Positions 14,652-22,940 of a stretch of DNA of 64,000 nt are shown in pieces. A program made the position numbers and the translations under genes. Position 1 is the stretch's first letter; each line of letters starts with the position of its first letter. This stretch comes from Sphingomonas immobilis (GTDB taxonomy: Bacteria > Pseudomonadota > Alphaproteobacteria > Sphingomonadales > Sphingomonadaceae). A model generated the notes under the pieces. The model had not been told where the DNA came from. It worked only from the letters and a program-made list of their open reading frames with translations, and made no database searches. The stretch lies in NCBI RefSeq assembly GCF_030580995.1, contig NZ_JAUQSZ010000007.1, forward strand, positions 1 to 64,000. Direction: 5' to 3'.

Positions 14652-15241
14652 AGCCCATTGACCTTGGCGGCTTCGATCGCAAATTCGCCAGCGACGACGA
14701 TCCCTGGTGCACCTTCAGCGACCGCGCTGAAGCGCGCAAACGCCGAGCCATCCTGCACGGCGTGGGGGAAGGGCCGATCGGGCGCGTCCTGGAACTAGCC
14801 GCCGGCAACGGTTCGAACAGCGTCGCGCTGGCGAAAGTGGCGCGGCGCCTCGACGCAACCGAAGGCACACAGAACGGCACCGACCTCGTAAAGCGCGCGG
14901 TCGGCGACATGCCGCGTGTGCAGGTGCGACGGCTTGTGCTGCCGGGACGCTTCCCACGCCAGACGTACGATACCATCGTCGTCGCCGAAGTACTCTATTA
15001 TCTCACGAAGACCGATATGACGCGTGTCGCACGCGACGTTACGCGCGCGCTGCGGCCCGGGGGCCGGCTGATCCTGGCGCATCACCGCGTCGATTTTCCA
15101 GATTTCTTGCAGCACGCTGACGGCCTTCACCACGTTTTTCTCACCGCGACTGGCAGTGCTTGGCGAGAAGTCGTCCGTGTTCGAACCGGGCGATGGAGCG
15201 TCCAAAGCTTCAAGAACTCAATCCCCCGCGCCCTGCCTTAA
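14648..15241 (+). CDS. NodS-like SAM-dependent methyltransferase
   Basis: A 197-residue class I methyltransferase. The opening 'FASDDDPWCTFSDRAEARKR' is typical of the NodS group, 'RVLELAAGNGSNSVALA' is the SAM-binding glycine loop, and 'YDTIVVAEVLYYLT' is motif II. 'LRPGGRLILAHH' follows. NodS itself N-methylates a deacetylated chitooligosaccharide amine, so an N-methylation of the amine exposed by the PIG-L deacetylase is an attractive model. GTG start 14648 overlaps the previous stop by four bases. It is the last gene of the operon. Confidence 0.88.
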   Translation: MKPIDLGGFDRKFASDDDPWCTFSDRAEARKRRAILHGVGEGPIGRVLELAAGNGSNSVALAKVARRLDATEGTQNGTDLVKRAVGDMPRVQVRRLVLPGRFPRQTYDTIVVAEVLYYLTKTDMTRVARDVTRALRPGGRLILAHHRVDFPDFLQHADGLHHVFLTATGSAWREVVRVRTGRWSVQSFKNSIPRALP

Positions 15242-15806
15242 AGGACACCTGCGCCTCTCCCACCCGCATGCGCTGCTCGGGCGATGGCGACGTACCCGGA
15301 CGTCACAGGCCAGCGCGGCGCGACATGCCGTCGCGGGCCTGCTGGGGTCGGTCTGGTCGCGTTGGCTCATCATCGCTTTCCATCCTCTCAACACGGGGTC
15401 ATACGCTCTTTGCGCAATCCGCCAGGTCTATCGCCCAGTCTCGGTGTCCAGAACACTGGCGCGGGCAATCGCGACGAGCAAGGTTTGTTTCGGAAAGGGC
15501 ACGCTACGATTCTCCGTAGGATCGCGCGCCGGCCGGCTTGGCGGTTGCACGGACGGCGTCGCGAGCACGCGCCGGATATCACCGCTGCGTCATACTCGGG
15601 TGTCTGGTGGATTTTTTCGTTTTCCCGCTTTGACGCAATGAAGGTCGCTTCGCGATTTAGGGGGTTCTGGCCTCTCTGAGAGAAACGATTCCTGTGGGGT
15701 TCGAACGGCATGCGAAGGTTCGATTTTGGTGTCGTCGTCGTGCTCGCCGCCCGCATCGACGGACGATGCGGCACCCAGGTGCGATTTGATTAAACGGATT
15801 CCCGTC
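15242..15806. other. non-coding stretch at the left end of the element remnant
   Basis: These 565 bases lie between the methyltransferase and the TraC fragment. No reading frame on either strand resembles a known protein. A short palindrome (TCTCT-G-AGAGA) occurs near 15675. The left boundary of the decayed conjugative element probably lies here, but I see no partner for the repeat at 20623-20641. Confidence 0.4.
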
Positions 15807-16865
15807 TTAACCAGCGGAGGACGCTGCACCCTGCATGTCGGCCGGATTGACGCCTGCCAGCCGGCAGATCGCTTCGAGCGGCGACAGGCCCTGGCGGACC
15901 AATGCGTCGAACGCGGCAACCTCACCGGGAGCCGAGGTGTTGATCCAGTATGAGAAGGGATCGACTACCAGCCGCGCGACACCGAGACCCAGCGGCGAGT
16001 CTATGAATACCTCGGAATAGTTGGGTTTCGAGTTGCGAACCGACTTCAGAAGATCGAGCACAAATCCCGAATAATCCAGAATTTTGTTGTCCACGGCCTT
16101 GTCGTAGGTCGAGCCCTGCAGCAGGAACCGGGTCGCGGCATTTTCGAGGATGACCTGACCCGTTCCGCCGAACAACATCAGGTCGTTCATCGACTGCAGC
16201 ACGATCCCGAACGAACCCTGATATTTGCGGGCGCGCCGATAGCCCTGGCCGAACGCCTCGGCGAGCCGCGAGAGGTCCTGGCCTTCCTGGCGCATCATGA
16301 ACTGGGCGGCTTCGTCACACAGCACGAAGCGCGGTCTGTCGCGCGCCGACAGATACAGTTCCTGGGTGACCGCGTTGACCACCACCATAACGATTACGTT
16401 GAAGAGATCGGGCATCGCCTTGAGGCGCTCCAGCTCGAGCACGACGAATTCGTCCGAGCGGATGTCGAGCGTCGAGGGGCCGTTGAAATAATGGCCATAG
16501 GCGCCGTCCGACCCGAAATCGCGCAGGTTGAACGCGAGCTCGCGCGCGACCGGCATCAGATGCTCGACCCGGTCGAGGTCAGTTCTGGTCTGGGCGGGGT
16601 AGGTGCCCAGCCATTCGCGCACGGCATCGATGCCGCGATCGGCGTGACCCGTGTCGATCGCCCATTGCACGGCCGATTTGAGCAGATTCCATTCCGAGGT
16701 GGTGACACCCTTGCGGGTCGCCGCGTTCGCCATCTCGGCAACGATCGCGACCGCCATCGTGATCGCCGACTGCTTGTCGTCACCGTCGAGCGCCAGGCCG
16801 AAGTGTTCCGCGAACTGCTCGAAGGCAAGGTCGCCGGCCAGCAGCTCGGCCAACACCGTGCCGAC
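15807..16865 (-). pseudogene. traC: C-terminal fragment of a TraC (VirB4-like) conjugation ATPase
   Basis: The minus strand encodes about 350 residues matching the C-terminal part of the F-type TraC assembly ATPase. Landmarks are 'YGHYFNGPSTLDIRSDEFVV', 'PRFVLCDEAAQFM' (Walker B), 'GYRRARKYQGSFGIVLQS', and 'NYSEVFIDSPLGLGVARLVV', 'DPFSYWI'. A full TraC is about 850 residues; the N-terminal half, including the Walker A loop, is missing. Homology ends at about 16865, where a relaxase running the other way begins; the frame staying open to 17249 is only the antisense of the relaxase. The fragment cannot drive conjugation. Confidence 0.85.
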
Positions 16866-19592
16866 GGGACGATCGAACATCATCCGGGATGGGACTTCTC
16901 GGTCAACGCGCCAAAGTCGGTGTCGATCATGGCGCTGGTGGCGGGCGATGACCGGATCCTCGCTGCGCACGAGCGCGCCGTCGGCACGGCGCTCTCCTAC
17001 CTTGAGGAGCACGCTGCACTCCGCCACCGTCGGGACGGCGAGATCGTTCACCAGACCACCGGCCGGCTCGTCTACGCTCGCTTCACTGAGCACGCGTCCC
17101 GCGAACTCGATCCCCATCTTCATACCCATGTCGTGGTGATGAACATCACGAACCGGGAGGCCCGTAGCGTGATGGCAAGCCTTGAGACGCGTGCGATGTA
17201 CGCCGAGCAAATGGTCGCTGGTCAGGTTTACCGGAACGCGATCGCGCACGACCTGCGAGCGCTCGGGTATGAAGTCGATGCGGACCCACGTTCAGGCCTT
17301 TTCGAGATCAAAGGGGTGCCCGACGATCTGATCCAGGCCATGTCGCAGCGCGCGGCGCAGATCGACGAACATGCCCGTGCGCACGGACTGGAAGGACAGG
17401 CGGCCCGGCGGCGATCCTTTTACGAAACCCGCGGGGCCAAGGAGAAGGTCGGGCTCGATGAGCTCCACGGGCGCTGGGCGGCCCGCGCCGCCGAACACGC
17501 GCCGACGCTCTCGGGGCTGAGAGAGACGACCCAGGTGGCGAGCGTTGCGCAGGATGTGGATCACGCCACCGCGGCTCGCGCGATGCTGTTCGGGATCCGG
17601 CAGTCGGAGGGCGGTGAAGCGGTCAACAATCTTGGACGCATGCTCCGGTTAGGGTTGGCGTCCCATGTCGGGGAAGTCCGGCTCGACGACCTTCGTCCTC
17701 TTGCCCAAGAGCGCGAGGCCCGCGCACGGCTGCTCGCAACCCGGGCGCAAACCGGGGATGCCACGCTCACCCGTGGACGCACCACGCGGATGACGGCGCG
17801 GCTCGAGATAGGGCTATCGGAACATCTTTCGCTGGCTCTGAATGATGCGCGACCAGTCGCTGTCGAGGAGCGGCTTCGGACGGCCTCGCGGGAGACGGGA
17901 TTGAACGCGGCGCAGGAGAAGGCGCTGCTGCATATCGGGCTGGGCGAGGATCGCATTTCGGGTGTCCACGGGGTCGCCGGCGCCGGCAAATCGACCCTGA
18001 TAAAGGCTTTGGTACGAGGCGCGGACGCCGACATTACGTTCACCGCGCTCGCTCCAACCTCCTCGGCGGCCGCCAACCTCGGACGCTCGGCAGATATAGA
18101 ATCTCGGACCGTGGCCAGCCTCGTTGCAGGGGGCGGGAGAAATCTCACCGACCGCGACGTCCTTGTCCTCGATGAAGCCGGGCAGCTTGGCAACCGCCAG
18201 TCATTGCGCGTTCTGGAGATCAGCCGCCGGACCGGTGCCCGGCTGATCCTGCTTGGCGATAACAAGCAGACCGGGGCGATCGAGCAAGGCAAGGCATTCT
18301 GGCTTCTGCAGCGCCTCGGCCTTCCAACCGCCGAACTGGCGGAATCCGTGCGTCAGGAAACCCGGGCGATGAAGGCCGCGGTGGTTCAGGCGCGTGCAGG
18401 GAACTTCGCCGATGTACTGGGTCATCTCGACAAGCTCTCGAGCGGCGCGGACGCGGCGACACTTGCGCAGAATCTGGTCGCAGAATGGACTCGGCTTCGC
18501 CCCGAAAACCGCGACAAGACCAATATCCTCGTCTTGGAGAATACGACGCGTCTGATCGTCAACGCGCGCGTCCGGGAAGCGCTCAAGGTCGAGGGGGCCG
18601 TGGCGGCGGAGGATACGCGGCTATCGGTTCTCACCCCCGCCGGCATGAGCGACGAGGAGAAACGCATGGCGCGCTTCTACACTGGCGGGCAGGTGGTCGC
18701 GTTCTCCCGCGCGCGCGGCGGGCAGGGGATCGCGAGCGACACCGAATACCGGGTGCTCGGTGTCGGCCGCGACACCAACGGCCGCCAGATCGTGCGGCTG
18801 GTCGATGAGCAGGGGCGAACGATACGCTGGGATCCGAGACTGGGCCGAGCCTCGCAGGTCAATGTCTTCAACCGCGAGGAACGCGAGCTTGCACAGGGTG
18901 ACCGGATCCAGTGGAGACTCGTCAATCACCCGCTCGAGCTCAAGAATGCGGAGCGCGGCACCGTTGAGGCGCTCAAGGGACAGGTCGCCACGATCCGCTG
19001 GGACCGCGGCAAGATGCAGGACGTGGATCTGGGAAAGCACCGCACCTGGGATCACGGCTATGCGGAAACCGTCTATTCCGCACAGTCGAAGACCTACGAC
19101 CGCGTGTACGTCCTGGCGCCGGTGAACTCCCCGCTCGTGACCGCGCAGAATTTCTACACGGCGATCACCCGGGCCCGTTTCGGTGTGAAGCTGTGGACCG
19201 AAGATGAGAAGCGGCTCGTCGATCGGCTGGTGGCACGCTCGGGCGAGAAGACATCGGCGCTCGAAGGCCTTGGCCGTCTAGACCGCGATGTCCGTTCGGT
19301 GCGAGAGGGGCGCCATGCCGAACGCCTCGAGAAGGCGCGCGTGCAAATGCGGCAGGATCGTGCCGATCGCGCGGCCGGCCTCGCAGCGATGCGACAGGGT
19401 ACGCCGCGCGGCCCCTTCGAGAGGTTTGGCGATCGTCTCGCCGGCCGCGCACAATCCTTCGCGGAAGTCCTTGATCGTTTCCTGGGTCGCCTGCTCGATC
19501 AGCAAGCCGGACCGACCCTGCCGACACCTGATCTGTCCAAACAAGCCGACGGCAATGACCAGCGCCGCCAGCCACGGGAGCGCGACCGATGA
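16866..19592 (+). pseudogene. traA: 5'-truncated MobF (TrwC/TraI-type) relaxase-helicase
   Basis: Starts abruptly at 'TIEHHPGWDFSVNAPKSVSI', normally about 80 residues into a MobF relaxase, so the catalytic N-terminal tyrosines are gone. The metal site 'HLHTHVVVMN' (about 17113) remains, as does a superfamily I helicase: 'GVAGAGKSTLIKAL' (Walker A, about 17970), 'VLVLDEAGQLGN' (Walker B) and 'NFYTAITRARFGVKLW' (motif VI). The C-terminus runs into a basic tail and ends at 19592, overlapping the next start. The first internal ATG is at 16929. The helicase part could still be made, but DNA nicking should be lost. The open frame back to 16491 is antisense to traC. Confidence 0.87.
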
Positions 19593-20107
19593 AAAGGGGC
19601 CTACGCTTCGGAATCTGTGTGGCTGCCGCGACGGGAGTCCTGGTTGCCGCGCCGGCCGCCGGTGTGCCTCGCGATCGGGCCGCTGAGGAGCTCCTTGCCC
19701 GGTGCATAGCCCGCGCGTCGATCGGCAAGCCGTGGCTTTCTAAAACGCTGTGGGGCTTGAGAGATCAGGAGGCGGGTTGGGTCGGCGCGGCGGTCAGGAA
19801 CCGAAATGGAAGTCACGATCTCGGTCCGCTGCAGATCAACACCTGGTGGGTGCCCCGGATCGCATCGCTTCTGTCGCGGCGGAAGGATCACGTCCGCTGG
19901 TGGCTCCAGAACGACGTGTGTTTCAATGTCGATACCGCGAGCTGGATATTCCGCTCGGCGCTTATGACAACCAAGGATTATTGGAAGGCGGTTGGCCTGT
20001 ATCACAGTCCAACCGGCTGGCGTCAGGAGAGATATGCCGCCGCTGTCGCCAGACGGCTGTCATTGAGATTCGGACCATCGATCTTTGCCCGGCCCGACAA
20101 GCCATAA
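19589..20107 (+). CDS. conjugation-type lytic transglycosylase (VirB1/TrbN-like)
   Basis: A 172-residue protein with a hydrophobic leader ('FGICVAAATGVLVAAPAAG') for export to the periplasm. The SLT-type core has 'RDQEAGWVG', whose Glu in 'QE' is the likely catalytic acid, then 'GSHDLGPLQINTWWVPRIA' and 'GLYHSPTGWRQERYAAAV', the standard GPLQIN and tyrosine-containing motifs. Such enzymes open peptidoglycan for the transfer apparatus. The ATG at 19589 overlaps the relaxase stop by four bases, so it belongs to the same element. It appears intact, unlike its neighbours. Confidence 0.85.
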   Translation: MKRGLRFGICVAAATGVLVAAPAAGVPRDRAAEELLARCIARASIGKPWLSKTLWGLRDQEAGWVGAAVRNRNGSHDLGPLQINTWWVPRIASLLSRRKDHVRWWLQNDVCFNVDTASWIFRSALMTTKDYWKAVGLYHSPTGWRQERYAAAVARRLSLRFGPSIFARPDKP

Positions 20108-20154
20108 TCGGCTGTGAGCCACGCAGCGAGTAGCGACCGTCGGCCCGCGCCGTC

Positions 20155-20355
20155 CTAACGCGCTTCCCGAAATTCGGTCGGTGCACTCATCCACTGTAGA
20201 ACCGCGGACAAGCGCCATCCGACCGCGCGAACGCCGATGCGTTCCTGCCGGGGGAATTGTCCCTGGGCAATCATCCTGTAGATGGCGGCACGCGATCGGC
20301 CCGTCTTGTTGATGACGTCGCCGATGCGAAGAAACCTGTCGTCTGTCTCGTTCAT
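20155..20355 (-). CDS. AlpA-family excisionase/regulator
   Basis: A 66-residue winged-helix protein: 'RFLRIGDVINKTGRSRAAIY', then 'RMIAQGQFPRQERIGVRAVG', 'WRLSAVLQWM'. This is the classic AlpA/phage_AlpA arrangement (MerR-like DNA binding with a basic wing). AlpA proteins regulate or assist excision of integrated elements and usually sit near an integrase; none is visible here. The ATG at 20355 is preferred to a TTG at 20370. Its presence supports the view that 15.2-20.9 kb is a former integrative element. Confidence 0.85.
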   Translation of the reverse strand: MNETDDRFLRIGDVINKTGRSRAAIYRMIAQGQFPRQERIGVRAVGWRLSAVLQWMSAPTEFREAR

Positions 20356-20622
20356 GCAAACCGATCCCAAATCGGTCTGCCCGCTTGCAGAAGAATGAGT
20401 CGCTTTGCGCGATTCTGCAAGTGGAAGAAGGGAAGGCAGGCTTCGAATTTCGAGCAGGGAGCGAGGTTCGCATTTCTGCTTGAAACGTCGTAAGACGAGA
20501 TTTGCCCAAATGCGCAGGAAACTGCATTTTTAGGCGTTGAAAAAATTGTGGTCCCGTGTGGGGACCCGTTACAGATCGGAGCCCGATAATGCTTTATTTA
20601 CAAGGGGTTGCGGGCATAGTTC

Positions 20623-20642
20623 GGCGGACACCCTCTCCGCCA
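20623..20642. other. candidate attachment-site remnant (tRNA 3'-end-like)
   Basis: GGCGGA-CACCCTC-TCCGCC forms a hairpin, and its right side 'CCCTCTCCGCCA' (20631-20642) looks like the 3' end of a tRNA-Ser type acceptor stem, a common integration target of tyrosine recombinases. The upstream bases do not form a full tRNA, so it would be the short copy left at one end of an island. No matching copy is present at the left end within this window. Confidence 0.3.
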
Positions 20643-20805
20643 TTTCCTACTCGCTAATCAGACAGTTAGCCCTTCATACACGGGTGCGACCTCGAAGTGG
20701 AACATCAGGGCCGGGATCGGCCCGATGCTGCCAATCCCTGGCGCCGACACGCGCGAGAATGCCTCTCGTCGGTTGACGAAGCCGTAGAGATGGCTTTGTT
20801 CCCCA

Positions 20806-20842
20806 AGCGCAATTGACCATGACCGTAGGCGCTGGCTTTTTT
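20806..20842 (+). terminator. terminator-like hairpin upstream of nasT
   Basis: AGCGC (20806-20810) pairs with GCGCT (20829-20833) across an 18-base loop, followed by 'ggc' and six T's. It lies about 130 bases before nasT. It may insulate the nitrate genes from the element or be the end of a lost gene. Confidence 0.35.
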
Positions 20843-20970
20843 ATCGACGGGCCTATCCCGCTCTATATGCGGTTGTCAGCGCGCTGATAGCCGCTGTTCG
20901 ATCGCTCGCGTAAAACGCTTCCGACATTGGCGATGACAATCTATGCTGCGATGCAGCGAGGATCTTGGAC

Positions 20971-21549
20971 GTGCGAATTGCGATCATAGACGAAAGCCCG
21001 GCGCGGGCTGCCGTGATCGAGGAAGGGCTGCGTGATGCAGGGCTTCACGACGTGCGGCTTTTCGTCGATCGCACGGCCGTCGCGGCGAAGCTCGAGGCCT
21101 ATTCGCCCGACGTCGTCCTCATCAACCTCGCGAACCCGCACCGCGACGAGTTGGAAGAGTCTTTCGCCCTTTCGCGCGCGGTGGCGCGACCTGTGGCGAT
21201 GTTTGTCGACCAGAGTGACAGCGCCGGGATCGAAGCGGCGATCGACGCGGGCGTATCTGCGTACGTGGTCGATGGGCTGAAGAAGGAACGTATCCGCCCG
21301 GTGCTCGAACTGGCGATCCGCCGCTTTCGCGCCTATTCGCGATTGCGTGCCGAACTCGACGAGGCTCGCAACGCGCTCGCCGAGCGCAAGACGATCGATC
21401 AGGCGAAACTGTTGCTGATGAAGAAGCGCGGGATCGACGAACCGACCGCTTATGCCGCGCTTCGCAAGGCAGCGATGGACAGCGGACGGCGGCTCGGCGA
21501 GGTCGCCGACGCGATCGTCACTGCCGACCGGCTGATGGGGGACTTATGA
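20971..21549 (+). CDS. nasT: NasT-type ANTAR-domain response regulator (RNA-binding antiterminator)
   Basis: A 192-residue protein with an N-terminal receiver-like domain ('RIAIIDESPARAAVIEEGL', 'DVVLINLANPHRDELEES') and a C-terminal ANTAR domain from about 130 ('LDEARNALAERKTIDQAKLL', 'LMKKRGIDEPTAYAALRKAA', 'RRLGEVADAIV'). The receiver has an Asn where the phospho-accepting Asp usually lies ('VVLINLAN'), as in NasT, which is controlled by NasS binding rather than phosphorylation. Start GTG 20971 fits the 'gagga' at 20958-20962; the TTG at 20965 would be too close. Free NasT binds paired hairpins in nitrate-gene leaders and lets RNA polymerase pass the terminator. A matching leader lies at 22822-22915. 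Confidence 0.9.
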   Translation: MRIAIIDESPARAAVIEEGLRDAGLHDVRLFVDRTAVAAKLEAYSPDVVLINLANPHRDELEESFALSRAVARPVAMFVDQSDSAGIEAAIDAGVSAYVVDGLKKERIRPVLELAIRRFRAYSRLRAELDEARNALAERKTIDQAKLLLMKKRGIDEPTAYAALRKAAMDSGRRLGEVADAIVTADRLMGDL

Positions 21550-22751
21550 GCGACACCCCATTCCGGATCGGCTTCCTGCCGCTGGTCGATGCCGCGTTGC
21601 CGATCCTTGCGCGCGAACTGGGCTTTGCGGAGGCCGAGGGCATCGACCTGACGCTGGTGCGCGACATGAGTTGGGCGACGGTGAACGATCGGTTGCTCTA
21701 CGGGCATAGCGATGCCGCGCACATGCTCGCGCCATTGGCGATTGCGACCACCCTGGGCCTGGGGCGGCCCGCGACGGCGCTGTCGGTGCCGTTCGTGCTG
21801 GGGCTGAACGGCAATGCGATCACGCTGCGGCCTGATCTCGCCACGCAGGTCACCACCGTCGGCGTGCCGGGGGATGTGGCGGTAATCGGCAGGCGGCTGG
21901 CGGACATTGCGCGGGGCGGCGGGAAGCCTCTGCGCTTCGGCGTCGTGCATCGCTATTCAAGTCACGATTATATGCTGCGCTACTGGTTGATCGGATGCGG
22001 CATCGATCCTGACCGCGATGTCGAGATCGTCACCGTCGCGCCGCCCTTCGCCGCCGACGCGCTGGCGACCGGCGAGGTCGACGGCATCTGCGTGGGCGAA
22101 CCGTGGAATAGCGTCGCGGTCGATCGCGGTGTCGGCGTCATCGTCGCGGTGACCTCGCAAATCTGGCTTCGCGGCGTCGAGAAGGTGCTGGCGATCCGCG
22201 CGGATCGATTGGGCGACGGCGACGCCGTCCACCGCGTCATCCGCGCCCTGTATCGCGCGGGCGAGGCGTTCGTGGATCCGCAACAATGGGACCGGATCGC
22301 AGAAATCCTGGCTTTGCCGCAATATCTCGACGGCTCTGCCGACTTGATCCGGCGTGCCATGGCGGACCGCATCCTTTTTGCCATTGGCCACGAAGCAGTT
22401 CACCTGCCAGATTTCATGTTCCAGCATCGCGAAGCCGCCAACTTCCCTTGGATCAGCCAAGCGGCGTGGCTTTACGCACAGATGTGCGTAGCCGGCCACA
22501 CGCAGCCGGATCAGGCGGATTATCTTGCGGCGCAGCATGTATTCCGGCCCGATATCTACCGCGCAGCGTTGCGTCCGCTGGGTGTACCACTACCCGGGGC
22601 GAGCTCGAAGCTTGAGGGCGGAATCGCGGGCGCGACGGGTGTCGGGACGACGCAGGGTCGTCTCATTCTCAGCGCCGACCGCTTCTTCGACGCGCGCAGT
22701 TTCGACCCCGATGGGCTGTCCGGTTATCTAAAAGGCTTCGATCCGGCATAG
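21546..22751 (+). CDS. nasS: NasS nitrate/nitrite sensor (NrtA-like)
   Basis: A 401-residue periplasmic-binding-protein fold lacking a signal peptide, as expected for NasS, the cytoplasmic nitrate sensor derived from the NrtA/CmpA family. Landmarks are 'FRIGFLPLVDAALPILAREL', 'SDAAHMLAPLAIATTLGLG', 'RYSSHDYMLRYWLIGCGIDP' and 'GEVDGICVGEPWNSVAV'. Its ATG overlaps the nasT stop by four bases, so the two are made together. By the known mechanism NasS holds NasT inactive until nitrate or nitrite binds and releases it. Confidence 0.92.
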   Translation: MSDTPFRIGFLPLVDAALPILARELGFAEAEGIDLTLVRDMSWATVNDRLLYGHSDAAHMLAPLAIATTLGLGRPATALSVPFVLGLNGNAITLRPDLATQVTTVGVPGDVAVIGRRLADIARGGGKPLRFGVVHRYSSHDYMLRYWLIGCGIDPDRDVEIVTVAPPFAADALATGEVDGICVGEPWNSVAVDRGVGVIVAVTSQIWLRGVEKVLAIRADRLGDGDAVHRVIRALYRAGEAFVDPQQWDRIAEILALPQYLDGSADLIRRAMADRILFAIGHEAVHLPDFMFQHREAANFPWISQAAWLYAQMCVAGHTQPDQADYLAAQHVFRPDIYRAALRPLGVPLPGASSKLEGGIAGATGVGTTQGRLILSADRFFDARSFDPDGLSGYLKGFDPA

Positions 22752-22821
22752 TTTTCGCCGCACCGCAAAAAGCGTCTTGCGCGTTTTCGAAAACTCCGTC
22801 AGTTTTGATCATCGCTGGAAC

Positions 22822-22915
22822 ACTGCAACGGGGCAGTCGATTCGGCATCACCAACACTTTGGCAAAGTCGCCGTCGTGCATGCGCTTATCCGCGCGTGTT
22901 CGCGGCGGCTTTTTT
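22822..22915 (+). promoter_or_regulatory. two-hairpin ANTAR RNA leader with overlapping terminator (NasT target)
   Basis: The leader of the nitrate operon shows the full ANTAR pattern. Hairpin P1 is ACTGC-AACGGG-GCAGT (22822-22837). Hairpin P2 is GGC-AAAGTC-GCC (22861-22872), extended by a U-G pair and, beyond an internal loop, CAC/GTG (22855-22857 with 22876-22878). Both have six-base loops with A in position 1 and G in position 4, the signature of ANTAR substrates. The 3' arm of P2 (22870-22873) is also the start of a terminator stem GCCGTCG (22870-22876) with CGGCGGC (22903-22909), which is followed by six T's. P2 and the terminator exclude each other, so NasT binding should permit transcription. 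Structures were folded by eye. Confidence 0.75.
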
Positions 22916-22940
22916 GCGTTTGCTCGAAGGGGATCGGGGA

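Larger units (their letters stand above)
20356..20970. other. gene-free right end of the element remnant
   Basis: These 615 bases between alpA and nasT contain no recognisable gene. They are locally richer in A+T, with an inverted repeat GGTCCC-GTGTG-GGGACC (20550-20566), the end-like sequence at 20623-20642 and a terminator-like hairpin at 20806-20842. An integrase gene would be expected beside alpA but is absent. Confidence 0.45.

Noticed and set aside
16491..16865. Extended 5' part of the relaxase frame
   Set aside because: These codons are antisense to the TraC fragment and do not resemble a relaxase N-terminus.
16866..17249. Extended N-terminal part of the minus-strand TraC frame
   Set aside because: These codons are antisense to the relaxase and do not resemble TraC.
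20781..20842. A second ANTAR leader upstream of nasT
   Set aside because: Two small hairpins precede a T-run, but their loops lack the A1/G4 hexaloop pattern, so only a terminator candidate was kept.
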